Source: Marinilabilia salmonicolor (GTDB taxonomy: Bacteria > Bacteroidota > Bacteroidia > Bacteroidales > Marinilabiliaceae). From it: a DNA stretch of 64,000 bases. Of the stretch, positions 35,101-44,237 are shown piece by piece (the stretch's first letter is position 1; each line of letters begins with the position of its first letter). The notes beneath the pieces are model-generated. The model was not told where the DNA came from, made no database searches, and saw only the letters and a list, made by a program, of their open reading frames with translations. Location: contig NZ_PVTS01000021.1 of NCBI RefSeq assembly GCF_003003035.1, positions 16,600 through 80,599 of the forward strand. Direction: 5' to 3'. The position numbers and the translations under genes are program-made.

Positions 35101-38100
35101 ATGTCTCCTGATGTTGGATCCAGTACTTGCAGTTTAATGGCTCCTGCAATATTCACAAAAATTTCATCGGACAACCTACTTTCACAACCGGTTATCTGGT
35201 TAGTAGCAATCACCACAAATGTGGTATTACTGGCTATAATTGGATCAAATTCAATAGGATCACCTCCCGAATGAAGAGGACCACCACTATGATATTCTAT
35301 TAGATTTCCACCTTCTTCAATATATAACTGATATTCTACATTTTCTTGTGGATAGTCAATAATAATAATAGCAGGTTCACTGCAATCGCCTTCCCCACCT
35401 TCTGATCTGACATCTACATCATCAGGTAACGGTTGTTCTATAACCTCAACTGAATTATCTAATTGAACAGAACATCCTGTTTCAATAATATTGGCATGGA
35501 AAACATATACTCCCTCATCCAAAACATTAAAAGCTAACTCTCCTCCATTACCAGTTTGAACTTCAGTACCAACCTCTGACGTAGTGGTATTTTCCCAATA
35601 ATATTGAACTCCACTTTGAGAACTTACAATACCAATAGTGGCAATTCCGTAAGTTCCACATTTTTCTCCAAACAAATCAACATCAAGAGTTTGGTCAGGC
35701 AATGCATCCTCTACAACTTCAACAACATCAGTTTCAGAGCTACAACCAATACCTCCGCCAGCAGTAACGCGAACAAAGTATTCTCCAGGAACGGTTATAT
35801 CCTCGTAGGTAATACCTGTTCCGCTATTGTCACCTGTATAAGTGCTGACAACACCTTCAGGACCAACTAATTCGTAGGTATAGTTTTCAATCTGTACAAC
35901 GTCCTGATAAATATCAACACCTTCAGATCCTTCACAGAAGTGGAAATTATTCGTATTTACATCAGTAAGGATGCCTTCATCAGGAGCAGCAACCATATCA
36001 ACAGTAACATCGTTGTTCATAGCATATAAACAACCACCTGCACTGGTTACAGATACTCTGTAAATTCCTTCTTCTGTATAATTTCCGAATGAAAGAGGAT
36101 TGCCATCACCTGTAAACGTCCCAAGTGACATACCATCTCGGAAAAGTTCGTATTCTATTCCGGTTTCTGACCCGGATAAGATTAATTCCACTCCATCAGC
36201 ATCCCCCTCACAATATTGTCCGTTGTTTTCTCCATTCAGATCAAAAATAACAACTTCATCTCCTTCTATTATAAAAGAACCCAATATATCTGTGGTACAT
36301 CCAAACTCATTCTGAGCAACAATAGTATATTCACCAACATAGGAATAGGTATCATCAAATATAAACTCACTAACAACACCACTTCCACTCTTCACCTCAA
36401 GAACCTGGGTACCATTCAATATCAGGTAGTAGTCAACCGATTGCCAACCATCATATAAGCCAATGGTATAACCTGTTCCGGCATTACAATTTGTTTCAGT
36501 AAGACCTCCGGCAGCAGAATTTCCATCTACCGACATGGTAAACTGATTGGGAACAGGGTTTTCGGTAATATCAAATGGGTCACTCAACTGGTCACCATCA
36601 GGCGTAAGAGCTGCCCAGAAAGCTTTTACTCTAAAAGTTGTGGGGGTACTGGTTCCTCCATTATCGTCCAACACATTACTCCAGGAAACACTATTGGTTC
36701 CGTCATATACAATCTGATTATATCCACTGACGGCAGTACCATCATCATAAACCATTTCATAAGTAACATCCTGTTGAGGATTTGTAACATTTACGGTAGC
36801 TCCGGCAGCTCCGGCACAATACTCTTCGTCTGTAACAGATACAACGGGTTGTTCAACACTGTCAAAAACAGTCATCGTTACAGTTGAACTGTTAGTACAT
36901 TGGATCGCACCATGATCTTCAGTAACAAAAACTGTTACCTCGTCCCCATCCTGAAGAGTTGCATCCTGATAAACATAATCTACGCCCGGTCCCTGAACTG
37001 TAGTCCCATTTACCTGGAACTCGTACGAAGTATAACCATCAACAGCAGTAAATGTAACCTCTGTTCCTTCAATAAAGAAAGCAGGATTGACATCAAGGGT
37101 GGCATCAGGCAACTCATAAACAGTAACATTCATAGAGGCAACAGGACTGGCACAACCATTACCGTTATCGTCAATGGCAACTACCTCATACAGACCATCG
37201 TTAATCCCGTTATCACCGGTGAACTGATAGGTTGCTGTAGAGACTCCATTTATTAACGTACCTTCATGATACCACACATATTCATAGTCGTCTGTATTGC
37301 TTCCACTTACGACTCCACCGTTTCCAAAAGCAGTTAAAGTGACCTGCGCACCATCACAAACCTCAGTAACAGAAGAAGCATCAAATGCGACTCCAGGTGC
37401 AGCGTCAACTGTCAGATAAACATTATCCTGAACACTCACACAACCATTGGCATCGGTAACGGTAACTGTATAAGTACCTTCATTGGCTGCAGAAACTGAA
37501 CCAATAGAAAATATGGTTTCATCCTGTCCACTCAAAACCGTGGTGGCTCCACTTCCATCGTCAAATTCCCACACCACATTGTAAGGGGCAGTACCATTGG
37601 TAATGGTTGCAGTAATTTCATGATTTTGGGTTCCTTCACACACCGAGTAATCGGCCGGCAAGGAAACCACTGGCAATTCATTGACCACCACTTCGGTGGT
37701 GGCAGTTGCCTGGCAACCATTAACATTGGTCACGCGCAAAGTATATATTCCTGCATCTGAAGAGGCAATGTTCGTCAGATCATGATCCATGCTTGTCGCA
37801 ATGGGTGCATCGGTAGTAAGGTCAGCACCTGGCGCAAACCACTCATAACTATCGAGACCTGCATCACCACCTTGAAGAGAAATTGTTTCACCAACACACT
37901 CAGGACCGGAATTGGCAGCCGTAGCATTAGGTAACGTATGAACAACAACAGTCTCATGAGCTGACTCACCGGAACATCCAACTCCGGAACTGGCTACAAT
38001 ATAAAATTCGTCACCATCGGTAAAACTATCAGATGGATAAGTAAAGGCTTCAGATGAATAGCCATCAGGAGACACCTTTATATGATCGGTTCCATCAAAT

Positions 38101-41100
38101 ATGTAAAAATCATAATTGGAATATCCGGCGGGATCAGCCACTACCGAAAGATCTTCACCAAAACAAACCTCATTATCTTCTCCGGCAGGATAATCAATGG
38201 CTACCGTAGGATTAGCAATCACTGTCATGGTAATGGGATCAGAATCATCTGAACATCCCAGCGCATTAAATGCAGTGACATAAATCTGGTCACCATCTTC
38301 CAATGTACTGGTGGTCCACTCGTTACCAGCGTCATATACCATCGTGGTTGTTCCTGCACTGGAATCAAAATGGTAAAACTCATAATTGTCACCACCTCCG
38401 GCTTCAAAAGTCACTGATGTACTTTCACAAATGGTAGTAGCTCCTGCAACGGGTGCTGTTACAGCAATAGTAGCAGTTACTTCAACAACCGTGACATCAA
38501 TAGTCTGAGTTCCAACACAATTTCCATCATTAACAGAAACAGTATAAGCTCCACCATCCGTTAATGCCATCGGATCTACAACCACCTGAGCTCCAGTTTG
38601 TGTAGTTCCGTCAGGCAGTTCCCATGTGTAAGTGTATGCTCCTGTACCGCCACTACCTTGAGCGTCCAATGTCATTGAACTACCAAGACAAACATCAATG
38701 GCCGTTTCAGGATTGGTATTGTAAAGTATTTCTACCGAAGGGTTCTCATTTACTGTCAGAGTCATGTCATCGACTGCACTGATACATCCGTTGTTATCTT
38801 CAACCGTTGCACTGTAAGTAGCACCATTATTGGCTAGTTCGACATCGGTACCAGTTAATGTCAATTGATCAGAGGTACCACTCTGAATTTCTGTACCACC
38901 TCCGTCATACCAAATATAATTAACATAATTACCGCTTCCTCCGGACGGTGTGGCTGTTAATGTTACATCTTGTCCGTCACAAGTGGAAGCATCAGGTAAA
39001 TTAACAATTGGAAGATCGTTTACAACAACTGTTGTTGAAGAAGTTACCGAATTACAACCATTGGCATCAGTGACAACTACATCATAATCACCGGCATTGG
39101 CTGTGGTAGCATTGGCAATAGATGGATTTTGTGCTGTACTGCTAAATCCATCAGGACCACTCCATGAATAAGTATAGAGAGCTGTTCCTCCGGATACAGT
39201 AACAGACAAATCTAGTGTACTTCCGGCACAAATGGGGCCATTATTTGAAATATTATCAATGACAGGATTTTCATTTATAACTACACTCACGGAACTGGTA
39301 GCAGAACCACAACCATTCGCATCTGTAACAACAACATCATAATCACCGTTATTAAGAAGCGTTACATTACTTATTGTTGGATTTTGATCAGTACTGGTAA
39401 ATCCGTCAGGACCACTCCATGAATAAGTATAAGGTCCTGAACCTCCAATAGCGGTAACACTTAAGTTGAGAGTACCACCTTCGCATACAGGACTGTTACT
39501 GGAAATATCATCAATGGTGGGATTTTCATTTATAACAACTGTCGTTGTACCTGTTACGAAACAACCATTGCTATCTGTGATAGTGACATCATAAATCCCG
39601 GCATTCGCAACAGCAACATTTGTTACTGTCGGATTTTGATCTGTACTGGTAAATCCATCAGGACCACTCCATGAATAGCTATAGGGAGCTATGCCTCCTG
39701 AAACGGTTACACTCAGGTTTATATCAGCCCCCTCACAAACAGGACCATCATTACTGATATTATCAATTACAGGATCACTAACAACAACTGTAGTAGTCCC
39801 GGTTACCGAATTACAACCATTGGCATCAGTGACAACTACATCATAATCACCTGCATTGGCTGTGGTAGCATTGGCAATAGATGGATTTTGTGCTGTACTG
39901 ATAAAACCATCAGGACCACTCCACGAATAAGTATAAGGAGCTGTTCCTCCGGATACAGTAACAGACAAATCTAATGTACTTCCTGCGCAAACAGGGCCAT
40001 TATTTGAAATATTATCAATTACAGGATTTTCATTTATAACTACACTCACGGAACTGGTAGCAGAACCACAACCATTCGCATCTGTAACAACAACATCATA
40101 ATCACCATTATTAAGAAGCGTTACATTACTTATTGTTGGATTCTGATCAGTGCTGGTAAATCCGTCAGGACCACTCCAGGAATAAGTATAAGGCCCTGAA
40201 CCTCCAATCGCGGTAACACTTAAGTTGAGAGTACCACCTTCGCATACAGGACTGTTACTGGAAATATCATCAATGGTGGGATTTTCATTTATAACAACTG
40301 TCGTTGTACCTGTTACGAAACAACCATTGCTATCTGTGATAGTGACATTATAAATCCCGGCATTCGCAACAGCAACATTGGTTACTGTCGGATTTTGATC
40401 AGTACTGGTAAATCCATCAGGACCACTCCATGAATAGCTATAGGGAGCTATGCCTCCTGAAACGGCTACACTCAGGTTTATATCAGCCCCCTCACAAACA
40501 GGACCATCATTACTGATATTATCAATTACAGGATCACTAACCACAACTGTGGTAGTCCCGGTCACCGAATTACAACCATTGGCATCAGTGACAACTACAT
40601 CATAATCACCTGCATTGGCTGTGGTAGCATTGGCAATAGATGGATTTTGTGCTGTACTGCTAAAACCATCAGGACCACTCCACGAATAAGTATAAGGAGC
40701 TGTCCCTCCAGATACAGTAACAGACAAATCTAATGTACCTCCTGCGCAAACAGGGCCATTATTTGAAATATTATCAATGACAGGATTTTCATTTATAACT
40801 ACACTCACGGAACTTGTAGCAGAACCACAACCATTCGCATCGGTGACGACAACATCATAATCACCGCTATTGAGAAGCGTTACATTACTTATTGTTGGAT
40901 TCTGATTAGTACTGGTAAATCCGTCAGGACCACTCCAGGAATAAGTATAAGGCCCTGAACCTCCAATAGCGGTAACACTTAAGTTGAGGGTACCACCTTC
41001 GCAGACAGGACTGTTACTGGAAATATCATCAATGGTGGGATTTTCATTTATTACAACAGTAGTAGTTTCTGTAACAGAAATACAACCGTTGGCATCAGTA

Positions 41101-42326
41101 ACTTCTACCTCATAATCTCCGGCATTGGCAATAGTAACATTTGTTACTGTCGGATTTTGATCAGTACTGGTAAATCCATCAGGACCACTCCAGGAATAGC
41201 TATAAGGAGTAGTACCACCGGAAACTGTAACAGATAAATCAAGCGTTCCGTCAACACACAAAGGCCCATTATTTGAAATATTATCAATAACGGGTTCTTC
41301 GTCAATCGTAACAGTTACACTAGCTGTAGCATTACAATTAGTCGGATTATTAGTATCAACAATTTCAAGTTGGTAATCATAATCTCCCGGGGTTTCTAAA
41401 ACAGTAGGATCCGAAACTGTAATGGTATGACCGGTAACACCACTGCCCAAACCGGGTCCGGTCCAATTATAAACATATCCGGAAGTTTCGGGAGCACTAT
41501 CAAAAAGTTCGAAAGGTAACCCCTGACAAATAGGGTCACCTGCAGTTCCACTGGAGGGGCGATAATCTGGGGAAGCACTAGGATTGGGGTAAACAGACAG
41601 ACCAGGCGTGCCGTTCATCTGAGTTTCACAATCGACATCATCGTCATCAACATGAGCAACAACATAATAAGAATAACTTCCAACAGGCAAAGATGATTCA
41701 ATAAAGCTAATTGGATTACCTGTACCATTTCGACCTACAGTGTTTTGCTGAACCCCGTCACGATAAAGATAGTATAAATAACCAACCTCTGAACTTTCAA
41801 GTGTCAATGTTGCTGCCTCACCAAGACAAACGGCAGAATTATCAATATTTAAAGCAAACTGCTCAGGATCTTTCCTTACAATTGTATAATCAAAATCACC
41901 ACCAAAAGTTCCTAAACCCCTTCTAAAACTATATTCAATTACCAAAAAACTATTAAATAACCCCTCTGCAGAAATTTCAGGAATATCTAATTCGACACCA
42001 TTGTTTGGAGCCGAGCCAATAGGATTTAAAAGGTCATTCCGATATACTTCATTTCCTCCTCCATCATAATAATATAATTCCCAAACAACATAGTCATAAT
42101 CCTCAGGAGCAGGTAAATTAGTGGGATTGACATATATTTCAGGAGAAGCAGAGGATTCGCAGTAAGCATTTGCTAAATCATCAATAATTCCCTCCTGTCC
42201 TCTGAGGATAGGTGGTACTTCCCTATCTTTTCCGCCACTTTCACGTCCCTGAGCAAACACCCCAGGCCCGGAAAAAGCAAACAATATGGTCAATAAAAAA
42301 ACGAATGAAAGTAAAATTCTCTTCAT
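32172..42326 (-). CDS. Giant Ig/PKD-like repeat adhesin with T9SS type B C-terminal domain
   Basis: 3384 residues. Signal peptide MKRILLSFVFLLTILFAFSG; the mature chain is dozens of beta-sandwich modules with one Cys pair each (…VC…GG…ANGC…). Residues ~345-1105 are nine units of ~84 residues with the core SYSWSGPDGF and DYDVVVTDANGC; later units are more diverse. The last ~95 residues (IPNAFSPNDDGANDYF, FNRWGNLVFES, GVYFYIYSVYVDGKK, ELRR) are a gliding-motility-associated C-terminal (CHU_C) domain, the type B T9SS signal. With PorP/SprF next to it, it resembles an SprB-like surface adhesin; no other gliding genes are nearby, so the ligand and motility role are open. Cysteine-rich modules suggest disulfides. 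Confidence 0.92.
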   Translation of the reverse strand: MKRILLSFVFLLTILFAFSGPGVFAQGRESGGKDREVPPILRGQEGIIDDLANAYCESSASPEIYVNPTNLPAPEDYDYVVWELYYYDGGGNEVYRNDLLNPIGSAPNNGVELDIPEISAEGLFNSFLVIEYSFRRGLGTFGGDFDYTIVRKDPEQFALNIDNSAVCLGEAATLTLESSEVGYLYYLYRDGVQQNTVGRNGTGNPISFIESSLPVGSYSYYVVAHVDDDDVDCETQMNGTPGLSVYPNPSASPDYRPSSGTAGDPICQGLPFELFDSAPETSGYVYNWTGPGLGSGVTGHTITVSDPTVLETPGDYDYQLEIVDTNNPTNCNATASVTVTIDEEPVIDNISNNGPLCVDGTLDLSVTVSGGTTPYSYSWSGPDGFTSTDQNPTVTNVTIANAGDYEVEVTDANGCISVTETTTVVINENPTIDDISSNSPVCEGGTLNLSVTAIGGSGPYTYSWSGPDGFTSTNQNPTISNVTLLNSGDYDVVVTDANGCGSATSSVSVVINENPVIDNISNNGPVCAGGTLDLSVTVSGGTAPYTYSWSGPDGFSSTAQNPSIANATTANAGDYDVVVTDANGCNSVTGTTTVVVSDPVIDNISNDGPVCEGADINLSVAVSGGIAPYSYSWSGPDGFTSTDQNPTVTNVAVANAGIYNVTITDSNGCFVTGTTTVVINENPTIDDISSNSPVCEGGTLNLSVTAIGGSGPYTYSWSGPDGFTSTDQNPTISNVTLLNNGDYDVVVTDANGCGSATSSVSVVINENPVIDNISNNGPVCAGSTLDLSVTVSGGTAPYTYSWSGPDGFISTAQNPSIANATTANAGDYDVVVTDANGCNSVTGTTTVVVSDPVIDNISNDGPVCEGADINLSVTVSGGIAPYSYSWSGPDGFTSTDQNPTVTNVAVANAGIYDVTITDSNGCFVTGTTTVVINENPTIDDISSNSPVCEGGTLNLSVTAIGGSGPYTYSWSGPDGFTSTDQNPTISNVTLLNNGDYDVVVTDANGCGSATSSVSVVINENPVIDNISNNGPICAGSTLDLSVTVSGGTALYTYSWSGPDGFSSTAQNPSIANATTANAGDYDVVVTDANGCNSVTSSTTVVVNDLPIVNLPDASTCDGQDVTLTATPSGGSGNYVNYIWYDGGGTEIQSGTSDQLTLTGTDVELANNGATYSATVEDNNGCISAVDDMTLTVNENPSVEILYNTNPETAIDVCLGSSMTLDAQGSGGTGAYTYTWELPDGTTQTGAQVVVDPMALTDGGAYTVSVNDGNCVGTQTIDVTVVEVTATIAVTAPVAGATTICESTSVTFEAGGGDNYEFYHFDSSAGTTTMVYDAGNEWTTSTLEDGDQIYVTAFNALGCSDDSDPITMTVIANPTVAIDYPAGEDNEVCFGEDLSVVADPAGYSNYDFYIFDGTDHIKVSPDGYSSEAFTYPSDSFTDGDEFYIVASSGVGCSGESAHETVVVHTLPNATAANSGPECVGETISLQGGDAGLDSYEWFAPGADLTTDAPIATSMDHDLTNIASSDAGIYTLRVTNVNGCQATATTEVVVNELPVVSLPADYSVCEGTQNHEITATITNGTAPYNVVWEFDDGSGATTVLSGQDETIFSIGSVSAANEGTYTVTVTDANGCVSVQDNVYLTVDAAPGVAFDASSVTEVCDGAQVTLTAFGNGGVVSGSNTDDYEYVWYHEGTLINGVSTATYQFTGDNGINDGLYEVVAIDDNGNGCASPVASMNVTVYELPDATLDVNPAFFIEGTEVTFTAVDGYTSYEFQVNGTTVQGPGVDYVYQDATLQDGDEVTVFVTEDHGAIQCTNSSTVTMTVFDSVEQPVVSVTDEEYCAGAAGATVNVTNPQQDVTYEMVYDDGTAVSGYNQIVYDGTNSVSWSNVLDDNGGTSTPTTFRVKAFWAALTPDGDQLSDPFDITENPVPNQFTMSVDGNSAAGGLTETNCNAGTGYTIGLYDGWQSVDYYLILNGTQVLEVKSGSGVVSEFIFDDTYSYVGEYTIVAQNEFGCTTDILGSFIIEGDEVVIFDLNGENNGQYCEGDADGVELILSGSETGIEYELFRDGMSLGTFTGDGNPLSFGNYTEEGIYRVSVTSAGGCLYAMNNDVTVDMVAAPDEGILTDVNTNNFHFCEGSEGVDIYQDVVQIENYTYELVGPEGVVSTYTGDNSGTGITYEDITVPGEYFVRVTAGGGIGCSSETDVVEVVEDALPDQTLDVDLFGEKCGTYGIATIGIVSSQSGVQYYWENTTTSEVGTEVQTGNGGELAFNVLDEGVYVFHANIIETGCSVQLDNSVEVIEQPLPDDVDVRSEGGEGDCSEPAIIIIDYPQENVEYQLYIEEGGNLIEYHSGGPLHSGGDPIEFDPIIASNTTFVVIATNQITGCESRLSDEIFVNIAGAIKLQVLDPTSGDICNGEAGIEFRLLDSEVGVEYALCLEQGLDVADEIKQTRGGDGGDITFDLESDEGEYYVYAFSAIDGACDIEMANRVELIVNPLPIAYNMVGSGVYCGDEEGAVLGIENSQEGIIYRLQKHTEFGVHLEKEKVGTGDGEPLYFDSVDNIGTTYSVMAISDKGCTSSMKDSVEVSYSDEEPEVPDVTESISMCGESYKEVEFNSVQEDATYHLYDSTGELVSESEVEGGELVNPLYILETGEYTVSASWDGGCMSEGVTITVVEGAIPVVTVPDYTRLVCPGETAYIKYDISEDDQTLGWSYSIVSSEYVSYLSQADAELSENGDSLIWTVTDAGSYYVAVEGCDIDYSSRIDLEFADDITMPSFAQDEFFYCHNDDRVILSINNVDTEGNYVYRLIDEEGNRYGAVFSSDSPEDWYFEPKVGEDTPVSYGLVAKDIDSGCEVPMEVIEFVSVFQRPEPNVYEVTPEEIMINPSDGGVVIGLENSQTNVTYRLYLEGSTDVIDAVPGTDGEAVNFDPVVLPGVYEVYALFDGWGCEMTFMGSSTVLEEGISDYDVIVPRNFCEDDPTAVTVQLTGSDSGVTYRLWRSIGETEPVLVVGSDRTGNGMGFSFAPDYIDEIYYDWEISYYVEASKEGQPAVMMNDGAPAVTSVWERPSNQSFSVQNGGGQCYEGQPLTIQLDNAEKYYSYRLEYKQLAGSDEFMSVLEHKTYNGGPEYPSWDVENAGNYRIIAYNPGCQAVDPDQEVKVSEFEEVNVRDLFLRIDGSNISDTISLTDNAYLDPRLTLDQFVYEIEHPVVDSFTYENGYMDVETRLIESYGGVGRDLIYLNHLPGFKGKDFVKYSIAIEQCMFLDSDNKPVYEKADTGIVTVIISDEKLPNDDEVLIPNAFSPNDDGANDYFVISGTEAVNRSILTVFNRWGNLVFESKDKKYSGEWDGTSNVSNMVSIGEELPNGVYFYIYSVYVDGKKKEYNGFIELRR
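39015..41050 (-). repeat. 759-bp higher-order tandem repeat within the adhesin gene
   Basis: Eight consecutive ~84-codon modules follow the order A-B-C-A-B-C-A-B. The same A-module marker (TCGCA(T/G)ACAGGACTGTTACTGG on the plus strand, shortened) starts at 39481, 40240 and 40999, exactly 759 bases apart, i.e. 253 codons. Copies of the same module differ at only a few positions, while A, B and C differ clearly from each other. A ninth, diverged module precedes at ~41050-41300. This shows repeated duplication of a three-module block. Confidence 0.9.
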
Positions 42327-42385
42327 GGCTTCTCGTTTAGGGTAATGCTTAGCTCAACTTCACGATGGCATTCTTCACTTAAATA

Positions 42386-42394
42386 GCAAAAATA
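42386..42394 (-). promoter_or_regulatory. Candidate -7 element of the adhesin operon
   Basis: Minus-strand TATTTTTGC fits TAnnTTTGY, about 60 bases before the adhesin ATG. The 420 bases further right (to 42817) hold no gene, are AT-rich and show no clear repeat. Confidence 0.4.
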
Positions 42395-42817
42395 ATTTTA
42401 TTCAACTATTCCTTATACTTTATGGCCAATTATTTATTAACAATTTGCAGGAAACCTCTTCCAAGTGAAGAATATTGCCCGGACATACTTAATATAAAAG
42501 ACCAACTTTTCAACGATAAATTTTAAAATTCAACCGGCAAACTTAAACAAAAATTTCTAAAAATCAATTTGTTAAGAAAGCCTCAACACTCAATCTGTCT
42601 TTAATTCTTTCAAAATGAACACCATTAAAAAAATGTTAATTTAGAAAGTATATAAATTTCCTCAATTTTTGTACGTTATTGAGCCGTGTTTGTTTCAATA
42701 CCCAGCAAAATAAAGGCCTTTCATTCAAAATTTTAAATCAAAAAAATACTTCAACAAACATTAATCTCTTAAAAGTTGTATTTTATCATTAAATGCAGGA
42801 CGTTCGTCAATCCTATC
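42395..42817. other. AT-rich intergenic region upstream of the adhesin gene
   Basis: About 420 bases with no credible reading frame. It is richer in A/T than the flanking genes and contains several A and T runs. I see no hairpin followed by a T-run. It should hold the upstream regulatory region of the adhesin operon. Confidence 0.5.
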
Positions 42818-43462
42818 TCAACTTAAAAGCTTGTTTAAAAGTTGCGGTTTTTCTTCCAAAGCCATTCTTGCAATTTTGATATAATCACTTAACCAATCCT
42901 GCAATGCCATCACTTTCTTCTTCTTTTTCCTGGTCATTTCCTTGGATAAGTTCTTGGCATGTTCGAATCGCGTATTGAGTTCCTCCAGTTTTTCCAGATC
43001 TTCAAGAATGTTATCCAGGTCACCCCTTTTCACTCCAAAACCCTTTAAAGCATCCAACCATGAAGTTTCTGCAATAAGGTTTTTACAAAACATATAAACC
43101 TGGCGATACCATTCATCAAATTGCTTCTCACGGGGCCCATTCAGCCCCAGTGTTTTGCCTGCGAATTCATTATCATCAAACACAATTCGCCCTAACTTAA
43201 CGATTCTCATGTATCTTTTTTGCAAATTCTTATGCAAATCCCCTCTTTGCCTGTTTAACTCTTTTCGTCGTTCCTGTGCGGCTTCCTGCTCCTGGTCAAT
43301 CTGACGCACTGCTTCAAGCAACTCCCTTCCCTGCTCCATCTCTTTCAAACCATATCCAAAAGAACTCATCGATGACACCAGACCCTGATCAGTTAAGCTC
43401 TGCCCAAGCACATCATCAACTTTATTTACAAAGTTTTCAAATGGTAATTTTGAATAATGCAT
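42818..43462 (-). CDS. Unrecognised highly charged helical protein
   Basis: 214 residues, no signal peptide, no membrane segment, no Cys-rich motif. Residues ~45-85 (REL LEAVRQIDQEQEAAQERRKEL) are strongly coiled-coil; a second charged helix covers ~145-185 (DLEKLEELNTRFEHAKNLSKEM) and a lysine run (RKKKKK) follows. I do not recognise the family. It stands alone in the most AT-rich part of the window, 450 bases from the adhesin gene and 775 from the Smr gene, without an operon partner. Long helices and basic run would fit an intracellular structural or nucleic-acid-associated protein, but nothing supports a specific job. Confidence 0.7.
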   Translation of the reverse strand: MHYSKLPFENFVNKVDDVLGQSLTDQGLVSSMSSFGYGLKEMEQGRELLEAVRQIDQEQEAAQERRKELNRQRGDLHKNLQKRYMRIVKLGRIVFDDNEFAGKTLGLNGPREKQFDEWYRQVYMFCKNLIAETSWLDALKGFGVKRGDLDNILEDLEKLEELNTRFEHAKNLSKEMTRKKKKKVMALQDWLSDYIKIARMALEEKPQLLNKLLS

Positions 43463-44237
43463 ATCTATTAAAAATAAAATAAGCCTAATTTATTTTTGCA
43501 ATATCTAAATTATAAATTTAATTAACAAATTTTTTTTTCATTTGCTGAGATAAAAAATCAGCTTAAATTTTATTCCAGAAAGAAATAATTTTATTCAAAT
43601 CCTTTAATTTTATCAAATATTTAAAAATTTCATCTAAGAAAATTAATAAATAATTATTCTGCACAGCTATACATTATCATTGATTTACTGAAACTTACAC
43701 AATTGATAACATTTCGTATCTAGAAGATAATTAAATAAAACAGGGAATATCAGAAGAATAGATAATTTACCATAGAGAAAAAAATTATAAATATTTTTAT
43801 AATAGATAGAGAAAAAAATGTTCTACCTTGATTTATAGATTTTTGTGAATAGAAAGAAAGCAACCTAAAAATATTTAAATAAGTGTCCTGCTTTTAAGAA
43901 TAAGAATCGCTCAAATTCAAACATCTTCCTATCTTACAGCATCCTTACAACAAAACCTTAAAACAGCAATCCTTTCTGTGCGTACCTTGTCCGTATCTTG
44001 TTCAACTCAAAAAAAGCCGAACAGGAATCGAACAAGCTTCGAAGGTACATTACGACAAGCTTGATTATACAGCTAAGAAGGGGAGGTCGATTGCCGAAGA
44101 GACAAATTAGGAGGGGAAGTGGATAATAACCCAATGGAGGACAAAATCGTCGGAGACGAGAAATAAAAAACCCCTCGTACGGAAACGAGGGGCAAGAAGA
44201 AAACTTTTATGAGTAAATCATATATTGACCTAACTAC
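43463..44237. other. Long AT-rich intergenic region
   Basis: 775 bases with no credible gene, the least GC-rich stretch in the window (43480-43900 is almost all A/T). At 43982-44048 two paired arms GTACCTT..CTTGTTC and GAACAAG..AAGGTAC form a possible stem-loop, indicating a structured or degenerate repeat element. The right end holds the terminator of the Smr gene. Confidence 0.5.
44165..44192 (-). terminator. Rho-independent terminator of the Smr/DUF2027 gene
   Basis: Perfect 8-bp stem CCCCTCGT / ACGAGGGG with a 6-base loop, followed leftward by TTTTTT; it lies 46 bases after the stop of the Smr-domain gene. Confidence 0.85.

Noticed and set aside
39015..41050. CRISPR array (many regular repeats)
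   Set aside because: The repeats are ~250 bases long, in frame and coding, without short repeat/spacer alternation.
43982..44048. Structured stem as a known small RNA (6S or SRP RNA)
   Set aside because: The arms pair, but none of the conserved motifs of these RNAs are present.
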